Below, one piece after another: positions 22,839 through 27,618 of a DNA stretch of 27,618 nucleotides; position 1 is the first letter of the stretch, and each line of letters begins with the position of its first letter. Source of the stretch: CAZADS01 sp964483985 (GTDB lineage Bacteria > Pseudomonadota > Alphaproteobacteria > Thalassobaculales > Thalassobaculaceae); the NCBI GenBank assembly GCA_964483985.1, contig CAZADS010000076.1, positions 1 through 27,618 of the forward strand, read 5' to 3'. The position numbers and the translations under genes are program-made. The notes below the pieces were generated by a model. It saw only the letters and a list, made by a program, of their open reading frames with translations. It was not told the DNA's origin and did not search any database.

Positions 22839-24008
22839 ATGCAGCAGGGGCAAATTGTTTTTAATGCGATGGACAGGGTGATATTTGGAAAAGCGGCTGC
22901 GGAAGCTGTCGTTCTCGAGGCGGATCGGCTGGATGCTTCTCGAGTATTTCTTTTGGTAAGCGGAACGTTGAATAAGTCGACCGATGAAGTACAAAAAATA
23001 AAACGAGCTTTAGGAAAACGATTTTGTGGCATCCATGACCATATGCCGGCTCATTCCCCTCGTGATGCCGTAATTGCATGTGCGGATGCCGCGCGTCAGG
23101 CTGGAACAGATCTACTTGTAACATTTGGCGGTGGTTCTGTGACTGACGGAGGAAAGGCAGTCGCAATCTGTCTCAAGCATGGCATTTCCGACATGGATGG
23201 ATTGGAGCAATTTCGAACATTCGTGGGCAATGATGGTAAACGAGTTTTTCCCGACTATGATGGACCGGATATTCGTCAGATTGCCATACCTACGACCTTA
23301 TCTGGGGGAGAGTTTAATGCGAGAGCGGGAATAACTGACCCTCGATTAAAATTAAAGCAATCATATGTTCATCCTGAGCTCGTTCCTACGTCTGTTATCT
23401 TGGACGGGACCGTAACTCAATATACACCTGAATGGCTTTTTCTATCTACGGGCATTCGCGCCGTTGATCATGCCGTGGAAACCTATTTATCATTGGATGC
23501 TAATTATTATTGGGATGGTGCCGCGTTACAGGCTCTTCGTTTGCTTGCCGACGGCTTGCCCAGAGTTAAGGAGAATCCAAAGGATGTTGAGGCTCGTCAA
23601 AAATGCTTAATCGGAACTTGGCTTTCCATGGCAGCTATTGTTTCAGGTTGCCGTTTGGGTGCGAGCCACGCGATAGGACATATTTTGGGAGGAAGTGCAA
23701 ACGTACCACATGGATATACTTCTTGCGTGATGTTGCCATACGTCCTTGCCTGGAATGAGTCAGTCAATCGCGACCGACAGTTAGAGCTCGTTGCGGCATT
23801 AGGGAAATCCGATTCGTCTGCGAGTGAGGCATTTCATAATTTGATATTAGATCTAGGGATGCCCAGACATCTGCGAGAAATTGGTGTTATGGAGGATCAG
23901 TTTCCTCAGTTAGCAGAAAACTGTATGTTGGATGATTGGACATTTTCCAACCCTAGAAAAATTCGAGGATCGAAACAGGTGATGGAGATTCTTGAAAGTG
24001 CGAGTTGA
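22839..24008 (+). CDS. Iron-containing alcohol dehydrogenase, maleylacetate-reductase-like
   Basis: A 389-residue group-III (iron-containing) alcohol dehydrogenase. It has the NAD-binding GGGSVTDGGKAVA (about residues 95-107), then the metal-binding region: Asp-His in DHAVETY and the histidines of GASHAIGHILGG and VPHGYTS. The overall sequence is closest to the maleylacetate reductases that finish chloro- and hydroxyaromatic ring degradation, reducing maleylacetate to 3-oxoadipate. GGAGA lies about 9 bases before ATG 22839, which is preferred over the TTG two codons upstream. In context it fits an organism degrading aromatics, but the usual neighbours (hydroxyquinol dioxygenase, thiolase) are absent here, so its actual substrate may differ. 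Confidence 0.88.
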   Translation: MQQGQIVFNAMDRVIFGKAAAEAVVLEADRLDASRVFLLVSGTLNKSTDEVQKIKRALGKRFCGIHDHMPAHSPRDAVIACADAARQAGTDLLVTFGGGSVTDGGKAVAICLKHGISDMDGLEQFRTFVGNDGKRVFPDYDGPDIRQIAIPTTLSGGEFNARAGITDPRLKLKQSYVHPELVPTSVILDGTVTQYTPEWLFLSTGIRAVDHAVETYLSLDANYYWDGAALQALRLLADGLPRVKENPKDVEARQKCLIGTWLSMAAIVSGCRLGASHAIGHILGGSANVPHGYTSCVMLPYVLAWNESVNRDRQLELVAALGKSDSSASEAFHNLILDLGMPRHLREIGVMEDQFPQLAENCMLDDWTFSNPRKIRGSKQVMEILESAS

Positions 24009-24137
24009 AAGAATCACAGGATTTATTTGATCTAAATATTTAAGTGAAAACGAACGAGCGCTCCCATATGGCTTGATTATGAAATAATACAGCCTTAGGT
24101 TTTAATAATTATCGTAGGTGATACTTAGTGATTTCAA

Positions 24138-25067
24138 ATGGTCCAGGCCTCTGACATTATGCCACGCAAAGATTTTCAATCTTTAATATTAACCCTGCAG
24201 CAATATTGGGCTGATCATGGATGTGTGGTTCTACAACCATACGATATGGAGGTAGGGGCTGGCACTTTTCATCCCGCTACGACACTGCGCTCGCTTGGCC
24301 CGGATGAAGTTTGGAATGCGGCATACGTCCAACCCTCTCGGCGTCCAACCGATGGTCGTTATGGAGAAAACCCTAATCGATTACAACATTACTACCAATT
24401 TCAAGTCTTAATGAAACCTTCTCCGTCGAACAGTCAGGAACTCTATCTAGGATCACTAAAAGCTATTGGCCTAGATCCTTTAGCACACGATATTAGGTTT
24501 GTAGAGGATGACTGGGAAAGTCCTACTCTGGGCGCGTGGGGTCTTGGTTGGGAAGTATGGTGTGATGGGATGGAAATTTCACAATATACTTACTTTCAAC
24601 AAGTGGGAGGAATTGAGTGCGATCCAATACCGTTGGAATTAACTTACGGTTTAGAGCGGCTGGCAATGTATATCCAAGGATGCAACTCAATCTTTGATCT
24701 CGACTGGGATGGTATTTCATTGGAACGTGGTGGTAAGCAATATCGAGATATTTTTCATTTGGCGGAACAAGAATATTCCGCACATAATTTTGAAGCAATA
24801 AACACTGAAAGATTATTTCAACATTTTTCTGATGCTGAAGCCGAGTGTGCAAACCTACTAGATAGAGAAAGGCCGCTCTCACTTCCAGCTTATGATCAAT
24901 GTATGAAAGCTAGCCATCTGTTTAATCTGCTGGATGCCAGAGGTGTTATTAGCGTGACTGAACGGCAAGCCTATATCAGTCGTGTTAGAATACTGGCTCG
25001 ACGCTGCTGCGAAGCTTGGGTGAGGGCTGGGCGTGCTTGGAAATTAAAAGAGGTGGATGATGGCTGA
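24138..25067 (+). CDS. glyQ: Glycyl-tRNA synthetase alpha subunit
   Basis: The 309-residue alpha subunit of the heterotetrameric bacterial glycyl-tRNA synthetase; it forms the glycyl-adenylate. The protein is highly conserved: HGCVVLQPYDMEVGAGTFHPAT near the start, AAYVQPSRRPTDGRYGENPNRLQHYYQFQV (ends given), FVEDDWESPTLGAWGLGWEVW and TYGLERLAMYIQG. The DMEVGAGTFHPATTLR version with WCDGMEISQYTYFQQVGG looks alphaproteobacterial. ATG 24138 gives twelve extra residues before the usual start; ATG 24159 is equally possible, as neither has a strong ribosome site. The stop overlaps the start of glyS by 8 bases, so the two are translated together and made in equal amounts. Confidence 0.97.
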   Translation: MVQASDIMPRKDFQSLILTLQQYWADHGCVVLQPYDMEVGAGTFHPATTLRSLGPDEVWNAAYVQPSRRPTDGRYGENPNRLQHYYQFQVLMKPSPSNSQELYLGSLKAIGLDPLAHDIRFVEDDWESPTLGAWGLGWEVWCDGMEISQYTYFQQVGGIECDPIPLELTYGLERLAMYIQGCNSIFDLDWDGISLERGGKQYRDIFHLAEQEYSAHNFEAINTERLFQHFSDAEAECANLLDRERPLSLPAYDQCMKASHLFNLLDARGVISVTERQAYISRVRILARRCCEAWVRAGRAWKLKEVDDG

Positions 25068-27135
25068 GTTGCTTTTGGAATTATTTTCAGAAGAAATCCC
25101 AGCTCGCATGCAAAAAAGAGCGGCAGACGATTTCAATAAACTTATAATTTATAAATTGAACAAGGCGAATTTGGTTTTTTCAAATACTAAATGCTTTGTA
25201 ACTCCTCGTAGGATAGCTTTGGTAGTTGATGGTTTGCCTGAACGTCAAGCTGATCTGCGTGAAGAACGGAAAGGGCCGAGAGTTGATGCTTCAGAAAAAG
25301 CGGTGTTGGGTTTTTTAAAAGCTGTTGGTCTTGAGCGTGATGAAGTCGAAGAGCGGACATCGGAAAAAGGTACTTTTCTTTTTGCTGCGAAGGAGAAAAA
25401 AGGAGCCCAAACGAAGACAATTCTGCCGAATTTAATTCGTCAGGCTATACAAGAATTAGCGTGGCAAAAAAGTATGCGGTGGAGTAATAACTCGTTTCGT
25501 TGGGTTCGTCCCCTGCACCATGTGTTAGCAGTTTTTAATAATATTACTCTTAAAGGGTCAGTTCCGCTGGGTGTCAGGGATTTGGAATTCACAAACGTGA
25601 CCTATGGACACCGATTCTTGTCACCGGGTCAAATACTTGTTTCCAATTTTTCAGAATACGAGACTAAGTTACGGAATGCGTACGTCGTCATAAGCTCGGA
25701 AGAAAGAAAACAAATTATAGCGGAGAACGCATCGAAACTGGCTAGCGAGCTAGGTCTGAGTCTACGGAAAGATATTGGTTTATTGGAAGAAGTAAATGGA
25801 CTAGTTGAATGGCCGGTACCGCTGCTTGGGAAGATAGATCCAGCATTTTTGCACGTGCCATCTGAATGTTTAGTTTCAGCGATGAGGACTCATCAAAAAT
25901 ATTTTTCTATGGAAACATCGAAGGGAACGCTGGCGCCATATTTTGTGGTGGTATCCAACATGGCTTCCGACCCAGACCGAGATTCAACTATAGTATCCGG
26001 AAATGAAAAAGTGTTGCGGGCAAGGTTGTCCGATGCCAAATTTTTTTGGGAAAAGGATCTTTCCCAAACTATGGAGAGCCGAATAGTGAAGTTAAATAAC
26101 ATAACTTTCTATGAAAAACTGGGAAGTCTTGGAGAGAAAACTACCCGCATTGAAAAATTGGCGGAAAGGTTAGCCGAATTTATTCCAAACTGTCCGGCTA
26201 ATGAAGCAAAATCTGCAGCACGCTTGGCTAAGGCAGACCTGACTTCTGAAATGGTCGGAGAATTTCCAGAATTGCAAGGTGTGATGGGTAGATACTATGC
26301 CCAAAATGACGGAAATCCAACGGCTATTTGTAATGCGATAGCAGAACATTACGCTCCCCAGGGGCCGTCCGATTCATGTCCAAAAGCACCGGTTAGTATA
26401 GCGGTTTCGATGGCAGATAAACTGGATACATTAGTCGGATTTTTCGCTGTGGGAGATAGACCCACAGGATCTAAAGATCCTTTTGGACTTCGGAGGGCAG
26501 CTTTGGGTCTGTGTAGATTGATAGTCGAAAACGACCTGCGGTTGCCATTAAACGATGCCATTTCGTTTGCTCACGGTCGTTATAAAGGATTGGATTTCCC
26601 CAATGGACTGATGGAATTCATGGGGGAACGCCTGAAGATCCATCTTAGAGATCAGGGTATTAGACAAGACCTAATTATAGCCATATCTGCTCTTGGACAG
26701 GAGGATGATCTCAATCGTTTGATTTCTAGAGTTAAAGCACTTGAAACTTTCGTTGAAACCGATGATGGGGCCAATTTACTTGTGGCGCATGGAAGGGCCG
26801 CAAATATTGTGCGGATTGAAAGTAAAAAAGATGGACGAAATTATTATGGGGAGGTGAATCTTAATTATTTTGAAATGGATGAAGAGCGATCGTTACAAAA
26901 AGCGCTTGAAAAAGTTAAGCTAGAGTTATCTTCCAGTATAGGAGTAGAGGATTTTACGGGAGCAATGAGTGCTTTATCGAAGCTCCGGGCTCCAGTCGAT
27001 CTCTATTTTGATAAAGTGACAGTTAACGTTGAGCGACCCGTATTGCGTGAAAACCGGCTGAAAACACTCGCCTCAATAGTCACAACGATGTACCAAATAG
27101 CCGATTTTTCAAAAGTTCAGGCCATTTCAATATAA
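25060..27135 (+). CDS. glyS: Glycyl-tRNA synthetase beta subunit
   Basis: The 691-residue beta subunit, which binds tRNA-Gly. It opens with MAELLLELFSEEIPARMQ, typical for GlyS. It continues with FVTPRRIALVVDGLPERQ, the WGxxxxxFxRP-like MRWSNNSFRWVRPLHHVLA, AMRTHQKYF, and the LRARLSDAKFFWEKDL motif. The HD-like domain shows ADKLDTLVGFFAVG, then GSKDPFGLRRAALG. The C-terminal anticodon-binding region has FDKVTVNVERPVLRENRL. ATG 25060 is preferred over ATG 25057 because GAGG lies 6 bases before it, inside glyQ. Length is normal for the family. After the stop there is a 104-base gap to the tRNA-Leu gene with no obvious terminator, so read-through is possible. Confidence 0.97.
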   Translation: MAELLLELFSEEIPARMQKRAADDFNKLIIYKLNKANLVFSNTKCFVTPRRIALVVDGLPERQADLREERKGPRVDASEKAVLGFLKAVGLERDEVEERTSEKGTFLFAAKEKKGAQTKTILPNLIRQAIQELAWQKSMRWSNNSFRWVRPLHHVLAVFNNITLKGSVPLGVRDLEFTNVTYGHRFLSPGQILVSNFSEYETKLRNAYVVISSEERKQIIAENASKLASELGLSLRKDIGLLEEVNGLVEWPVPLLGKIDPAFLHVPSECLVSAMRTHQKYFSMETSKGTLAPYFVVVSNMASDPDRDSTIVSGNEKVLRARLSDAKFFWEKDLSQTMESRIVKLNNITFYEKLGSLGEKTTRIEKLAERLAEFIPNCPANEAKSAARLAKADLTSEMVGEFPELQGVMGRYYAQNDGNPTAICNAIAEHYAPQGPSDSCPKAPVSIAVSMADKLDTLVGFFAVGDRPTGSKDPFGLRRAALGLCRLIVENDLRLPLNDAISFAHGRYKGLDFPNGLMEFMGERLKIHLRDQGIRQDLIIAISALGQEDDLNRLISRVKALETFVETDDGANLLVAHGRAANIVRIESKKDGRNYYGEVNLNYFEMDEERSLQKALEKVKLELSSSIGVEDFTGAMSALSKLRAPVDLYFDKVTVNVERPVLRENRLKTLASIVTTMYQIADFSKVQAISI

Positions 27136-27239
27136 TTCCAAATAGAAAAATGTCAGCAGTATGATGGATGTAAATATACCCTCGTTTAAATTTCTAGGCT
27201 TTCGTCATTAAATCTATTGATGTAGAAAGTAGTCGGTAA

Positions 27240-27572
27240 GCGGGCGTGGCGGAATTGGTAGACGCGCCAGACTCAAATTATGGGTCCTCGTGTTGGGAAA
27301 CTGCTCGAGAGAAGGTGTCAAATTCGGGGAAGGCTGTCAGGTCAAGCTGTTGCTAATCCCGAGCCAAGGCTTCCTATTTCCCGTCAAATGACGGAGAATA
27401 GGAAGAAAGGTGTAGAGACTTGACGGCACCCACCTAAACCCAATGGAAAGGGCATGGTGATGAGAAAGTCCAGACCACAAACGCTTCGATGGAGCGGCGG
27501 CGAAAGTCGTAGTTGGTAAGCAAAATCTGGTTTCCTTTGGAAGTGGGAGTTCGAGTCTCCCCGCCCGCACCA
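27240..27572 (+). tRNA. tRNA-Leu(CAA), split by a group I intron
   Basis: The 5' exon is 27240-27273 and the 3' exon 27521-27572; joined, they give an 86-base leucine tRNA. The acceptor stem is a perfect 7 pairs (GCGGGCG with CGCCCGC), with discriminator A and an encoded CCA. The D arm has GCG/CGC with AATTGGTAGA, and the anticodon stem is CCAGA/TCTGG around a seven-base loop C-U-C-A-A-A-A, anticodon CAA. The long variable arm is TTCC/GGAA, as in class II tRNAs, and the T arm is GGGAG TTCGAGT CTCCC. Because the loop is broken by 247 bases between U33 and C34, standard tRNA finders may miss it or call it a fragment. The anticodon reads UUG leucine codons. Confidence 0.93.
27274..27520 (+). ncRNA. 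Group I self-splicing intron (IC3-like), ORF-less, in tRNA-Leu(CAA)
   Basis: A 247-base intron whose core closely matches the Azoarcus tRNA-Ile group I intron: GGTGTCAAATTCGG (from about 27314), CCCGAGCCAAGGC (27358-27370), GGTGTAGAGACTTGACGGCA (from 27409) and AAAGTCCAGACCACAAA. Expected rules hold: the 5' exon ends in U33 and the intron ends in G (27520). P1 pairs 5'-exon GACU with the internal guide GGUC (27283-27286), giving the splice-site U-G wobble. The 3' exon CAAAAT can pair with 27277-27282 (P10, one mismatch). A long hairpin at 27371-27404 is P6, with an AAAT loop, and the GAAA loop near 27502 is in the P9 region. No homing endonuclease is encoded, so it is likely a small, vertically kept or transferred ribozyme. 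Splicing activity is inferred. Confidence 0.93.
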
Positions 27573-27618
27573 CTAAACAGGCTAAATCGTCCCTAACTCA
27601 TTGAAATATATATAAATA

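Noticed and set aside
27337..27573. A minus-strand 78-codon frame covering the end of the window
   Set aside because: It lies entirely over the group I intron and tRNA-Leu 3' exon, whose RNA structure explains the sequence; such frames are a known mis-annotation over tRNAs.
1..27618. CRISPR arrays, insertion sequences, prophage or secretion-system genes
   Set aside because: No spaced direct repeats, transposase-like proteins, terminal inverted repeats or phage proteins were found on either strand.

Overview
This window most likely comes from an uncultured, AT-leaning alphaproteobacterium, possibly marine or Rhodospirillales-like. The evidence is the glyQ-glyS pair, whose protein sequences read as alphaproteobacterial, an endonuclease-type MutL, a proteobacterial uracil-DNA glycosylase family protein, and a tRNA gene with an encoded CCA end. 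The lineage is an inference from recognised protein families; no database search was run.

Layout: (1) Positions 1-10.2 kb are a catabolic, accessory-looking block. It holds a short-chain dehydrogenase (SDR) gene broken by one in-frame stop, a CmcJ/NvfI-family oxygenase-like protein, and a minus-strand thiolase-like/DUF35 pair. These are followed by a plus-strand operon (alpha/beta hydrolase, luciferase-like monooxygenase, SDR), a two-subunit molybdenum hydroxylase on the minus strand, and a small unknown protein. (2) 10.2-14.8 kb holds a glutathione S-transferase, leuA with an unusually long and structured leader, and mutL. (3) 14.8-18.8 kb returns to catabolic genes: an SDR plus a carboxymuconolactone decarboxylase (CMD) family protein, a convergent second CMD protein, an enolase-superfamily enzyme, and a uracil-DNA glycosylase family protein. 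(4) 18.8-24 kb has a TcuA-like flavoprotein dehydrogenase, a tandem-rhodanese sulfurtransferase, an EamA transporter, a small membrane protein and a maleylacetate-reductase-like iron dehydrogenase. (5) 24.1-27.6 kb encodes both glycyl-tRNA synthetase subunits and a tRNA-Leu(CAA) gene split by a group I intron.

The many small oxidoreductases, the CoA-type thiolase-like/DUF35 pair, the CMD proteins and the enolase-superfamily enzyme suggest an organism that breaks down varied organic acids, cyclic or aromatic compounds. No single complete pathway can be read from the window.

The strongest unusual signals are RNA-level. The first is a 247-nt ORF-less group I (IC3-like) intron between U33 and C34 of tRNA-Leu(CAA). 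The second is a leuA leader with a promoter placed so that a Leu-rich 18-codon ORF would begin at about +1, followed by a strong hairpin and a 51-codon ORF overlapping the leuA start as TAATG. At protein level, an alpha/beta hydrolase has Cys in place of the nucleophilic Ser, and the thiolase-like/DUF35 pair lacks the canonical catalytic Cys and three of four zinc-ribbon Cys.
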